Shown: positions 8,698 through 17,498 of the stretch, in pieces
How the letters are laid out: the number at the start of each line of letters is the position of its first letter
Position numbering within the stretch: the stretch's first letter is position 1
NCBI RefSeq assembly: GCF_014705655.1
Contig: NZ_JACXIY010000029.1
Span: forward strand, 49,465-113,464
Direction of reading: 5' to 3'
DNA length: 64,000 bases
Source: Paenibacillus arenilitoris
GTDB lineage: Bacteria > Bacillota > Bacilli > Paenibacillales > Paenibacillaceae
Translations under genes and position numbers: made by a program
Notes under the pieces: model-generated
Databases searched by the model: none
Told to the model about the DNA's origin: nothing
Seen by the model: only the letters and a program-made list of their open reading frames with translations

Positions 8698-8731
8698 GTG
8701 AGAAAGCCGCAAAATTTGGCGGCTTTCTCAC
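8698..8731 (-). terminator. intra-operon hairpin after the binding-protein gene
   Basis: Perfect 13-base arms (GTGAGAAAGCCGC, 8698-8710, and its complement 8719-8731) with an 8-base loop. It stands between the binding protein and LplB genes. Such hairpins commonly stabilise the binding-protein mRNA or cause partial termination so that binding protein exceeds permease. Confidence 0.75.
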
Positions 8732-8754
8732 TATTCGGCTTTTCTTGCCGATCA

Positions 8755-10485
8755 TTATTTTTTATCTACAGACATGACATACTCCCTTGAAGCGTTCCAT
8801 TGCTGCTGCCACCACTGCCAGGCCTTATCCGCTCCGGCGGCATTGATATCTTTGATAAATTTGTCGCGAGCTGCGTTGAACTCCTCGTCATTCTTGGCCA
8901 TAACGAGCGTCGGGATGGCCTTTGTCGCGATTTCGTCCATCTTGGCGTCAATCCGCGAAATGTCGGACGGCGCGCCTCCGATTCCAATATTAATGGTGGC
9001 TGCAAGCGAGCTGCTCTGGTCGAAATGTTTGCCTTCGGCAACCATGTTCATCTGAAGCTGTCCGGGATATTCTACATTGTAGTGCTTGGCAAAGTCCTTT
9101 TGCAGAGGCGACAGAGTAGCTAAGAGCGCTTCCTTGGTTTGAAACAGATCATAGGCGTAACCATCCGGGTGCTTGGATTTCCCTCCCGCGCCTATGATAT
9201 TGTGCATGCTTCCGATCCCGGTCTTGGACCATTCGTCGCTATTTCCTGAATTGCGCAAGTCGATCGTACTTTGCATAATCGTCGGTACGCCGTCCTTATA
9301 CTCCCAGTGCTTGCCTTCGACTCCCGAGTAGTGAAGACGGTTGCCTTCCGGGCTGTCGAGGAAATCAAATAATTGTACCGCTTTTTCAATATTCTTCGAT
9401 GTGGAAGTAATGAACATTTCCTTATCGCCCCAGCCGGCGATTGGACGTTCGCCATACCATGAATATTGGCCTTCCGCAGGAATCGCCATAAAACCTTTTA
9501 TGGTATTCGGATCCGCTTGCTTCATCGCTTCATTGTATTTGCCTACGTCCCAGGTAATCTTGGCGCCAACATACTGGCCTCTTGCGGCTTTTTCATTCAT
9601 TTCCTCGGACTTCATGGTGAAGCTGTCCGGATCGAAGAGTCCTTCGCGGTTGAGCCGGTTAAACAGCTTCATCGCCGCCCAGAACGGAGACTTATCCACA
9701 TCGAGGTAGTTTTGGATCAGAGAGTTGTCCTTGACGCTCGATGCGTAACCCCAAGTTGTGTTGTTCACGTAACCCATGGTTGCAAATTTGCCAATGTTCC
9801 ATTGCCACAGCCCGTCCGCACCCGGGATCCCCATGCCGTAAACCTTTTGACCAGTCTCGGTTTCGGGTTGCAAATCCCTCATCTGCTTCAGTACATGGAT
9901 GTAATCGTCATCGTTTGCAATCTTGGGCGCGCCGAGCTGCTTGAACAGATCCCAACGAACGACGTAGCCTGCCCAGCCTTCCGAACCGATATCCCCGCCT
10001 TCCAAACTGGTGTTGGGCGTACGGAAGTATAGCTTCCCGTCTTCATTGCTTAAGAACTTGCGGACGATGTCGTTTCTAGTCGTGTAGGAATCGATGTTTG
10101 TACCGTACTCGTCAAGGTAGTCGTCCAGCGGCACCGCAAGCTTTGAATCAAGAACCTGTTGAACATAACTTACAGGAATGGCCATCATATCGGGAAGATC
10201 GTTGCCAGCCAGCGCAAGGTTCAGCTTATCCATATCATAGATTTCCCATTCGAGCTTGATGTTCAGTTTTTTTTCAATTTCGACCGTCATATCATCCGGC
10301 CACCATTTCTCGTCCATGAGATTGCTCCCGCCGAGCGCGCCGAAGGTGAGCGTGACCGTTTCGGAATTTTCTCCGCTTGGCTGATTTGAATTTGAGTTTG
10401 GATTCGGGGAATTCGTGCAAGCGGCCATAAGCATTCCAACCATGGATATAATGACCATAGAATTGATGAATTTCTTTGCCTTCAT
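8755..10485 (-). CDS. extracellular solute-binding lipoprotein (locus A)
   Basis: 576 residues. A lipoprotein signal runs to the lipobox LMAAC, then a Ser/Asn-rich linker (NSPNPNSNSNQPS), then a family 1-type bilobal binding domain of the LipO/YtcQ size class. GGGGGAG precedes the ATG. It is the first gene after the kinase terminator and has its own promoter with a cre-like site. It should bind oligosaccharides for the two following permeases; the linked GH29 suggests fucosylated ligands. Confidence 0.93.
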   Translation of the reverse strand: MKAKKFINSMVIISMVGMLMAACTNSPNPNSNSNQPSGENSETVTLTFGALGGSNLMDEKWWPDDMTVEIEKKLNIKLEWEIYDMDKLNLALAGNDLPDMMAIPVSYVQQVLDSKLAVPLDDYLDEYGTNIDSYTTRNDIVRKFLSNEDGKLYFRTPNTSLEGGDIGSEGWAGYVVRWDLFKQLGAPKIANDDDYIHVLKQMRDLQPETETGQKVYGMGIPGADGLWQWNIGKFATMGYVNNTTWGYASSVKDNSLIQNYLDVDKSPFWAAMKLFNRLNREGLFDPDSFTMKSEEMNEKAARGQYVGAKITWDVGKYNEAMKQADPNTIKGFMAIPAEGQYSWYGERPIAGWGDKEMFITSTSKNIEKAVQLFDFLDSPEGNRLHYSGVEGKHWEYKDGVPTIMQSTIDLRNSGNSDEWSKTGIGSMHNIIGAGGKSKHPDGYAYDLFQTKEALLATLSPLQKDFAKHYNVEYPGQLQMNMVAEGKHFDQSSSLAATINIGIGGAPSDISRIDAKMDEIATKAIPTLVMAKNDEEFNAARDKFIKDINAAGADKAWQWWQQQWNASREYVMSVDKK

Positions 10486-10512
10486 ATTAAATCTCCCCCT
10501 TTGTTAAGGTTG

Positions 10513-10541
10513 TATGTAAAGCGCTTACTTCTCTTTAACAA
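10513..10541 (-). promoter_or_regulatory. promoter of locus A transport genes with cre-like site
   Basis: Minus strand: TTGTTA (10541-10536), 17 bases, TACATA (10518-10513). The spacer contains a cre-like sequence, GTAAAGCGCTTACT on the plus strand (10516-10529), matching 12 of 14 consensus positions. CcpA binding here would block RNA polymerase. Confidence 0.65.
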
Positions 10542-10545
10542 TAAC

Positions 10546-10578
10546 AAAAACGGCTATAGGGGAACTATAACCGTTTTT
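10546..10578 (-). terminator. terminator of the locus A kinase gene
   Basis: Arms of 14 bases (10546-10559 and 10565-10578) pair with one G-U, around a 5-base loop, and end in a T run on the minus strand. The kinase stop codon lies inside the arm. A half copy of this sequence reappears near 15500. Confidence 0.75.
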
Positions 10579-12439
10579 ACCGACTTTTTGTATGATCTAC
10601 AGATTCTTGGACTTTTTTATGATTGATTTTAACGATCACTCTCGTACCGCGGCCTTCCGTCGATTCGATCGCCAGTCCGGATTCGTTTCCAGCCGCAAGC
10701 TTAACCCTTTTATTGACATTGATCAGCCCTATATGCGTTTCACTGAGGCCTTCCTCGTCACTGGCCATAATCTCCCTTGAAAATTTACTATTATAGTCAT
10801 CTGCCAATAAAGGATCCATTCCTGCTCCGTCATCGGAAACGGCAATAGTTAAAATGTCTCCGTCCGTAATAAGAGCTATTCGAATAAACAGCTGTTGATT
10901 TTGAATGAAAGCGTGTTCAAAACAATTTTCAATGATCGGCTGGAGTGAAAACCTGGGTATCCTGTTGCTCTGAACTTGCTCGATATGACCGGCGTCCCCA
11001 TACTCGACAACATGCTCAACCTGATTGCCGAACCTCAACTCCATTAGATGGAGATAATTTTCAATGAATTGCAGCTCTTCTTTGACTGTCCAGAGAAACT
11101 GCTGCGAGCTGAATACAGGCCGCAACAGTTTAATCAGCACGATAAGCGCATCCGCTACGTTGTCTGCGCCGGAGAGCGTTGCCATCCATCTAATCGACAC
11201 GATCGTATTATAAAAGAAGTGCGGCTTGATCTGATTTTGAAGGGCGACCAACTCCAGCTTATGCTTTTCTCTTTCCATCATTTTGCTATTCTCCATAAGA
11301 GAATGAATGTTGTCCAGCATATCGTTAAATGCAGAACCTATGACATCAATCTCATAAACGCCGGTATTGCGGTTTGTTTTCTGCATCAAATCCCCTTTAC
11401 CGACTTTTCGAATGACCTTTAGAAGAGCGTTTAGCGGCTTCGTAACAATCATAAGCCCTATCGAGTAAAGCACTACGATTAAAATCGCCACACCGATTGC
11501 GACCAGAATCATGATTGGCTTGATGATAGAGACGTTTTGTTGATAAAACGATACAGGCATGGTTTTTATAATCCACCACCCTGTTGTTTTCAAGCGATAA
11601 TAGACAACCTGATTTCTTTCATGATTTGAAGATACCTCGAAGCTTCCTAATTGGGTACTTTTGTCGATATCGTCAAAATAGTAGGGGACTTCGCCGAACC
11701 TGTCAAGGTTCGTGCCTGAGAATAGTCTGCCCTGTTCGTCCAACATAACGATTTCGCTGTGTTCTTCGCTTAGCTGACCGTAATATTGGCGCAGGACGCT
11801 TTCTTTAAGCGACACGAGCAGGACGTCTCCGAAATTTTTGGAATTCCGTTTCTTTTCGATTGATCTAATTCCGGCAATGAATATATCGGAAGACTGAAGA
11901 GCCCCTTTGGCGGCGCTCTGTGAGAAATATACTTTCGGAAACTGTGTAGCCCACACGATTTTCCCTGGATTATGAATGGCTTCAGTATATTCTTTGGTTG
12001 AATAAAAAGGGTGATAACGATTGTTTGAAAAGAATGTCCGATGATAGGACGATCCGCCTATCGCCCCGTCGTGCTTAAAAATGATAGCAGCCTTCATAAA
12101 ATCATAAGAAGCAAGCATTTTATCCAATTGGATGATCAGTTCTTTTTTTCCCTGTACTTTTTCTATTTCCCCTAGTTCATTATTGTGGATAAACTCCTGA
12201 ACGGATTCCATGTTCTGCACCGACAGAGAAAAGGCCAACGTATTGCTCAAAAGCAGTTCTATGCTTGTTTCTACCTTTGAAAAGCCTTCAACCGTTGATT
12301 TTTCGTTTTCCTTCAGCATGATATCGGTTACAAATTGAATGATGATCGTAAACCCAATGGTCAGAGACATGGTAATCACAATCAGAGTGATAAGGAGCAT
12401 TCTATATTTGATTTGGCCGAATAATAACGATAGCTTCAT
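10577..12439 (-). CDS. sensor histidine kinase, YesM type (locus A)
   Basis: About 620 residues. Two membrane helices (residues about 10-35 and 290-315) bracket a Cache-like extracytoplasmic sensor. HAMP follows, then the His_kinase domain with the H-box IKPHFFYNTI near residue 405, and HATPase_c with the G1 box SDDGAGMDP. The ATG at 12439 is preferred; a TTG two codons earlier overlaps the regulator stop. It is translationally coupled to the YesN-type regulator upstream. It should sense the sugar, or the ligand-bound binding protein, and control locus A. Confidence 0.93.
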   Translation of the reverse strand: MKLSLLFGQIKYRMLLITLIVITMSLTIGFTIIIQFVTDIMLKENEKSTVEGFSKVETSIELLLSNTLAFSLSVQNMESVQEFIHNNELGEIEKVQGKKELIIQLDKMLASYDFMKAAIIFKHDGAIGGSSYHRTFFSNNRYHPFYSTKEYTEAIHNPGKIVWATQFPKVYFSQSAAKGALQSSDIFIAGIRSIEKKRNSKNFGDVLLVSLKESVLRQYYGQLSEEHSEIVMLDEQGRLFSGTNLDRFGEVPYYFDDIDKSTQLGSFEVSSNHERNQVVYYRLKTTGWWIIKTMPVSFYQQNVSIIKPIMILVAIGVAILIVVLYSIGLMIVTKPLNALLKVIRKVGKGDLMQKTNRNTGVYEIDVIGSAFNDMLDNIHSLMENSKMMEREKHKLELVALQNQIKPHFFYNTIVSIRWMATLSGADNVADALIVLIKLLRPVFSSQQFLWTVKEELQFIENYLHLMELRFGNQVEHVVEYGDAGHIEQVQSNRIPRFSLQPIIENCFEHAFIQNQQLFIRIALITDGDILTIAVSDDGAGMDPLLADDYNSKFSREIMASDEEGLSETHIGLINVNKRVKLAAGNESGLAIESTEGRGTRVIVKINHKKVQESVDHTKSR

Positions 12440-12441
12440 GC

Positions 12442-13665
12442 TCAACCCTTTTTCTCAGTTCTAAACAGCATTTTTCTCCACTTGCTGGGACTTACGCCGA
12501 TTTTATCTCTAAACATTCTGCTGAAATAAGCTTCATCATTAAATCCGCAAATAGCTGCAATCTCGCTGATCGGCAAATCGGTCGACTCTAATTTCGATTT
12601 CGCGCGTTCAAGCCTGAGATGATTTAAGTACATAATGAAGCTGATTCCTGTTTCTTGCGAGAAGAGATTGGAAAAATAATTCGTGCTTAGCCCTACCATC
12701 GCAGCAGCTGCATTCAGGGTTATATCTTGGCTTGAATTGTTTTCAAGATAGTTGATGATCGATTTGATTTCGCTTCTGAAAATTTGATTTCTTCTAGAAT
12801 GCTCATATTTGAGATCGTCAAAATAGATGCATTCGAATAGTTCCGGCTGTCTGTGAATGGTCTGCCCAAATAAATCAATCAGTTCAGGAAGTTCTGACAG
12901 GTCATCAAACGTTTTAACCATGATGCCAAATCTGGTGGAACATGTCTTCTCAATCAATTTCCAAACACTCTTTATGTCCTCATGCAGCGAGCTGCTTTTT
13001 TTGTATAAGCAGATTAACCTGCTTTCCGTTCTACAGCAGACAATTCCGTCCAATCGTTCCTTAAACATTTCCATGATGGTCGGGATCAGTCTTTCCAACT
13101 TACCCTCTACAGGAAGAATGACTTCAAGCAATATGGCATAGTCCTCTGTGTTCCCCAATTTGCTTTTCAAAGTCATAAATGATTTAAAATCGATTTCCTT
13201 GCCTATGGCATACTTTTGCAGCAAGCTCTCAAAATTGTTCGGTGAATTTGTATCTCCCTTCTCAAGCTTCTTTCCGGAACCAAGATACTTCTGCTGAAGC
13301 TTTGACAATGTGCTTTTCATTTCGCTGTCTGTCATTGTCGCCTTTAGCAGGTAGGAAAAAATGTTGTATTTTGCTGCATTTTTAAGCGTTTCAAAGTCTT
13401 CGAGGCATGAAATGACCACGATTTCACATTCGTCATCCTGTTCCCGGATTTTTCGTATGAGCTCGATTCCATCCATTCTTGGCATTCGAATATCCGTAAA
13501 TACGATATCAGGCCGATGCTCCAGATATAAATCCAGCGCAGAATCGCCATCAGAAGCATCCGCTACAATGGTGAATGGCAGGCAGCTGTTTGAAATGGAT
13601 ACTTTCATTCCAATTCTGACTAAAAATTCATCTTCTGCAATCAAGACGGTCAAATCTTTGTTCAT
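12442..13665 (-). CDS. response regulator with AraC output domain, YesN type (locus A)
   Basis: About 407 residues. The receiver domain has IAEDE at residues 9-13 and the phospho-acceptor Asp58 in FTDIRMPRMDG. A variable middle is followed by two AraC helix-turn-helix motifs at the C-terminus (GLSTNYFSNLFSQETG and GFNDEAYFSRMFRDKIG). The reading frame is open 46 codons further upstream, but the receiver fold and GGGAG site place the start at 13665. It is expected to activate the transport and GH29 genes with the adjacent kinase. Confidence 0.92.
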   Translation of the reverse strand: MNKDLTVLIAEDEFLVRIGMKVSISNSCLPFTIVADASDGDSALDLYLEHRPDIVFTDIRMPRMDGIELIRKIREQDDECEIVVISCLEDFETLKNAAKYNIFSYLLKATMTDSEMKSTLSKLQQKYLGSGKKLEKGDTNSPNNFESLLQKYAIGKEIDFKSFMTLKSKLGNTEDYAILLEVILPVEGKLERLIPTIMEMFKERLDGIVCCRTESRLICLYKKSSSLHEDIKSVWKLIEKTCSTRFGIMVKTFDDLSELPELIDLFGQTIHRQPELFECIYFDDLKYEHSRRNQIFRSEIKSIINYLENNSSQDITLNAAAAMVGLSTNYFSNLFSQETGISFIMYLNHLRLERAKSKLESTDLPISEIAAICGFNDEAYFSRMFRDKIGVSPSKWRKMLFRTEKKG

Positions 13666-13754
13666 TGCTCCCGGCCCCCTTATTGAATTGGAGTCGTAAC
13701 CGAAGGTCTTGGGCGAAATAGAGCTGGATATCGAAATCTTACGTGAACTTTTTA

Positions 13755-13768
13755 AAAAAACGCTTTCA
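13755..13768 (-). promoter_or_regulatory. cre-like site upstream of the locus A regulator
   Basis: Minus strand TGAAAGCGTTTTTT matches 13 of 14 positions of the cre consensus. It lies about 90 bases upstream of the regulator start, so CcpA may control the two-component system as well as the transporter. Confidence 0.5.
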
Positions 13769-14089
13769 ATTGTGCATGGAGTTGAATACAGCAGCAAAAA
13801 CAACGGAGAGCGAAGAAGTGACAGCCATGGAAAATAACCAAAGATGCGCGTGATGCCTTATGAATGCCCAAAGCGGCTTTTCATGGAGAGGTGCGGCATG
13901 ACAGGCTGACGGCCTGACGAGGCCCGGTTTTCGGGGCATCGCCGCATCGCCAATCATCATGCCCCACAGAGGCTCCATGTCAAGCCGCTACAGACCAAGC
14001 TGATTATATTCTCAATAAGTTCGAAGTAGATGGAATTAGCCTAAACTAGTTTTAACATAATTCCTTTTCATGAGCAATGCGCAGATGCT
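13769..14089. other. intergenic stretch, possible gene remnant
   Basis: No complete gene. On the minus strand, about 13766-13880 encodes KPLWAFIRHHAHLWLFSMAV followed by a hydrophobic stretch. This resembles the first membrane helix of an ABC exporter but stops soon after. The rest shows GC-rich inverted segments near 13900-13960 and no clear promoter. It may be the trace of a lost transporter gene. Confidence 0.3.
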
Positions 14090-15418
14090 TTATTTATAAA
14101 CCGCCAGTCTCCTTATAACGGGCTCTGCCTTGGATTCGCTGCATACAAGCTTGATTGCAGAGATATTCTCCGGAATCCGGGACTTGATGCTGTGTATCCG
14201 TTTATGTCCTACGGAAATGCCGCTGCATAGAACGTTCCATACAGACCCGTCCCAGCCAGTTATATCATATTCCATGATCCGTTCTCCGTGACTAATATCT
14301 TCCATTATGACAATAGAGGAAATACGATCACCGCTTCCGAGATCGACGGTTAATTCATTTCCTCTTCCCGACGATTCTCCCAGGAGGTTACTCTCGTTGA
14401 AAATGTTGTTGATCATCTCTCCGAACCTGGTCAATTGCTCTGCATCCGCATTTGGTACAAGTCCCCGATTATCGATAACCATCCCTAGAAGCAAGTTCGT
14501 ATTATGGCCTACCGTTTCAAAATACCGCTCTGCAAGGTATTCGGCTGAATAAACCAGGTCGTCCTCGCCCTCTCGCCAGAACCATCCGCCTTGATATGCT
14601 AAATGCCTGTCACGGTTTGGCATATCGGATTCAGCCGGAGCCCAGACGGGACCATATGGGTCGCCTATTCTTGTTTTCAGCCTGTCAGCGTGTCCGTCAG
14701 AACCGTTCTTCCCGAGATGCGTTGTACTCCAACAAGGATAAGGCGCCCGGCCGTCTTCGTTCCCTACCCATCTCAACAGGGATCGCGTCCCGGGCCGTCC
14801 TTGAAAAACATTTGCATTGGGCTGCAGCCTTTTCAACAAAGGATCGATATCGGGGCCCCCCGTCTCGGCAGGCAAAATTCCTCCATCGAACCAAATTTCA
14901 AACCATTCACCGTAATTGCCCCATAACTCCGTCAGCTGCCGGATTATGATTTCATTATACTCTTTCTGTTCCGCCTCGTTTCCCGATCGCACCTTACCCG
15001 GATCATCCACATTAAAATAGGCATTATTGGCACAGCTATAATACAGCCCCGGTTTAACATCGAACTTCCTGCAAGATTCCATGAATGATCTAACAATATC
15101 GCCCTTACCGCTCATCCAAGGCGAATGCCTGATACTGTATTCATGCGCTTCCGTAGGCCATAAACTGAATCCGCTGCTATGCTTGGCAACAAGGACAGCA
15201 TACTTTGCGCCTGCCGCCTTTGCGGCTTGAATCCATTGGTCGGTGTCAAGCATGCAGGGATTGAAGGTCGAAGCGTCAGGCTGCCAGCCCCATATCTCTC
15301 GAAATTGATACTCGGGATTAAAAACCTGGATATCATAATGAATCAAAACACCTATTTCGCAATCCGCCCATTCCACCTGTTCCTTGTTGGGTAAGATTAA
15401 ACGATTTTCGAGATTCAT
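14090..15418 (-). CDS. GH29-family glycosidase (putative alpha-L-fucosidase), divergent
   Basis: 442 residues with no signal peptide. The barrel aligns with the 5569 enzyme: IGVLIHYDIQVF, WPTEAHEYSIRHSPW, GLYYSCANNAYF, and EIWFDGG with Asp178 as the expected nucleophile. The normally strong KHHDGF motif here reads KHSSGF, so subsite -1 contacts differ. The C-terminal beta-domain is short. It stands last after the locus B regulator and kinase genes and has its own upstream region. Fucosidase activity is likely but specificity may have shifted. Confidence 0.87.
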   Translation of the reverse strand: MNLENRLILPNKEQVEWADCEIGVLIHYDIQVFNPEYQFREIWGWQPDASTFNPCMLDTDQWIQAAKAAGAKYAVLVAKHSSGFSLWPTEAHEYSIRHSPWMSGKGDIVRSFMESCRKFDVKPGLYYSCANNAYFNVDDPGKVRSGNEAEQKEYNEIIIRQLTELWGNYGEWFEIWFDGGILPAETGGPDIDPLLKRLQPNANVFQGRPGTRSLLRWVGNEDGRAPYPCWSTTHLGKNGSDGHADRLKTRIGDPYGPVWAPAESDMPNRDRHLAYQGGWFWREGEDDLVYSAEYLAERYFETVGHNTNLLLGMVIDNRGLVPNADAEQLTRFGEMINNIFNESNLLGESSGRGNELTVDLGSGDRISSIVIMEDISHGERIMEYDITGWDGSVWNVLCSGISVGHKRIHSIKSRIPENISAIKLVCSESKAEPVIRRLAVYK

Positions 15419-15487
15419 TGGTACCCCTCCATGTCCTATTTTTTTGGAGTAAGGTCATTTCAGTCATTTCCAATAAATCATAACAAA

Positions 15488-15600
15488 ACACAAGGAACGT
15501 CACTATAACCGTTTTTATCAGCTTATTGCATTATATACGGAAGATCTTGGACTTTTCTACGATAGAATTTTTACTGCTCTCTCTTATGTTCGCGTATCCG
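15488..15600 (-). pseudogene. remnant of a locus A-type kinase gene tail
   Basis: This non-coding stretch resembles 10562-10640, which is the 3' end of the locus A kinase gene plus half of its terminator. Shared runs include CTATAACCGTTTTTA and TCTTGGACTTTT. The frame is no longer intact. It suggests that a paralogous kinase once preceded the GH29 gene at this position. Confidence 0.5.
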
Positions 15601-15605
15601 CCTCG

Positions 15606-17498
15606 CTACGCCCGTTTGGGGGAAGCTTCGCGCTCCGCCTTGATCCGGACGGTCACGACGGTGCCGGCCCCGAGCTCGGAGGAGACGGCGAGTCCGTAAC
15701 CGTCGCCGGCGTACAGCTTGATGCGCTCGTTGACGTTGAACAAGCCGTAGGAGCTTCCGCCCCCGGACCCGTCGCCCGGCCCGGGCCGCGCTTCCGTCAG
15801 CAGGCTGCCGGCGAGCGCTTCGTCCATGCCGATGCCGTTGTCGGCGATCGCGAACAGCAGATCGCCGCCCTCCTCCCGCACGGAGATCCGGATGAGGCCT
15901 TGCCGTCCCTTCGCCTTGCGGATGCCGTGCAGCAGCGCGTTCTCGACGATCGGCTGCAGGATCAGCTTCGGCATCCGGTAGGCGGCAAGCCCTGGCGGCG
16001 CCTCCAGCTTGAAATCGAACGAGCCCGGGAAGCGGCTCTGCTGGATCTCGAGGTACACCTCCGCCAGCCTGAGCTCGTCCTCGACGCTGACGATGCCCCT
16101 CCCCTTGTTCAAGCTGAGGCGGAAATATTTCGCCAAGCCGTCGATCATTTGGCTGATGTCGGTCGCGCCCTTGCCGATCGCGATCCAATTGATCGTATCG
16201 AGCGTGTTGTACAGGAAATGCGGGTTGATCTGTGCCTGCAGCGCCTGAAGCTGGGCTTCGCGCTCCCGGATTTCCGCGGTGTAGTTCTCCTCGACGAGCG
16301 TGCGCACCCGGTCGATCAGATGATCGACGCTCCGCTCGAGCATATGGAAATCGCCGTTCATGGCGGGAAGCTCGTTCAAGCCGTCCATGCCGTCCTTCCC
16401 GTCCTTCCCATCCTTCCCATCCTTACCGTCCTTGCCCTCCTTGCCCTCCTTGCGGATGGCGGTAATGACGCGGTTGACCCGCCGGTTCATCCCCCGAACG
16501 ATGATCGCGAGCAGGACGAACGGCAAAATCAGGAACAAAGCGGCGTATTCGAGCAGCGACCGCCACTCCGAGCGCCTGGTCAGCTTGACCGTCGCCGGCG
16601 ACAGCTGGGTCTCCGTGCCTTGCGCCACAAGCTTCCAGCCCGCAGCGCCTAATGTCGTGTACAGCACGTCGTTCGTCTCGCCGTTCAGCTCCAGCTCCTT
16701 CGTGCCTTCCGTCCCTTCGCCGAGCGCCTCCCGCACGGCCGGGTCGACGGCCGTCCCGATCAGGGCCGGATCGGGGTGGTAGACGATGCTCCCGTCCGGC
16801 GCCGCAAGATACACCTGCGTGCCGGGCGCGAATTGAAGCTCGGACAAGAGGCCCGACACCAGGCTCCGCTTCACGTCGATCATCAGCACGCCGGACACCT
16901 TGTCGTAGTTGTCCGGATCCCGGAGCATGCGGGCGGCGGAGAGGATCGTCTCCTCCCCGCTTCCGAGGTACGATTCCGTGTAGACGCCCGTCCATACGAT
17001 GCCGCCATTGCCTTCGATAATCTCGTCGAACCACGGCCGGTCCATCAAGCTGTCCAGCGGAAAAAAATTGACGCGTTCGCCCGCGTACAGCTTCGATTTG
17101 TCCACGAAAAGCCGCACGTGGAACACGTCGGAGTTGGACTGCACCGTCTCCACCAGGTCGCGGAGATCCTCGATCACTTTGATCTGGATGCCGATCGATT
17201 GGTCGTCCTGCCCGACGGACAAGTAATCGTGCAGGTTCGCGTTCATGAAGGCCGCGTTGCTGATATCCTCGATGCGCTCGAGCCGGTACGACAGGTTGCT
17301 GCCCGCCTGCTTCAGCGCCTGGTGCATCGTCCGGACGACTTCGCTTCTCAGGATGGCGGCGGAACGCTCGTAATACCCGTACAGGAATAGGCTCGCGGGC
17401 AGGACGATCAGGAGCAGGTACGCAAGCAGCCAGGGACGGGGGATCGACAGCCGTCGAAGCGGCGCCAGCAGGCGGGCGGCGAAGGCGGCATTACGCAT
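15606..17498 (-). CDS. sensor histidine kinase, YesM type, with collagen-like tract (locus B)
   Basis: 630 residues. Membrane helices are near residues 22-40 and 310-335, with a dCache-like sensor between. The HAMP region follows and is interrupted near residues 350-373 by eight Gly-X-Asp/Glu triplets (KEGKDGKDG type). Then come the H-box INPHFLYNTLD near residue 425 and HATPase_c with ADNGIGMDE. The start overlaps the regulator stop by 8 bases, so the pair is co-translated. The tract lies between the two HAMP helices, where an insertion would alter signal transmission or act as a flexible connector. Confidence 0.93.
   Translation of the reverse strand: MRNAAFAARLLAPLRRLSIPRPWLLAYLLLIVLPASLFLYGYYERSAAILRSEVVRTMHQALKQAGSNLSYRLERIEDISNAAFMNANLHDYLSVGQDDQSIGIQIKVIEDLRDLVETVQSNSDVFHVRLFVDKSKLYAGERVNFFPLDSLMDRPWFDEIIEGNGGIVWTGVYTESYLGSGEETILSAARMLRDPDNYDKVSGVLMIDVKRSLVSGLLSELQFAPGTQVYLAAPDGSIVYHPDPALIGTAVDPAVREALGEGTEGTKELELNGETNDVLYTTLGAAGWKLVAQGTETQLSPATVKLTRRSEWRSLLEYAALFLILPFVLLAIIVRGMNRRVNRVITAIRKEGKEGKDGKDGKDGKDGKDGMDGLNELPAMNGDFHMLERSVDHLIDRVRTLVEENYTAEIREREAQLQALQAQINPHFLYNTLDTINWIAIGKGATDISQMIDGLAKYFRLSLNKGRGIVSVEDELRLAEVYLEIQQSRFPGSFDFKLEAPPGLAAYRMPKLILQPIVENALLHGIRKAKGRQGLIRISVREEGGDLLFAIADNGIGMDEALAGSLLTEARPGPGDGSGGGSSYGLFNVNERIKLYAGDGYGLAVSSELGAGTVVTVRIKAEREASPKRA
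16380..16451 (-). repeat. 9-base tandem repeat coding Gly-Lys-Asp/Glu triplets
   Basis: Eight in-frame 9-base units of the form TCCTTCCCA/G (plus strand), giving Lys-Asp-Gly or Lys-Glu-Gly and a final Met-Asp-Gly. Units differ by one or two bases, so copy number can change by slippage without breaking the kinase frame. Confidence 0.85.
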
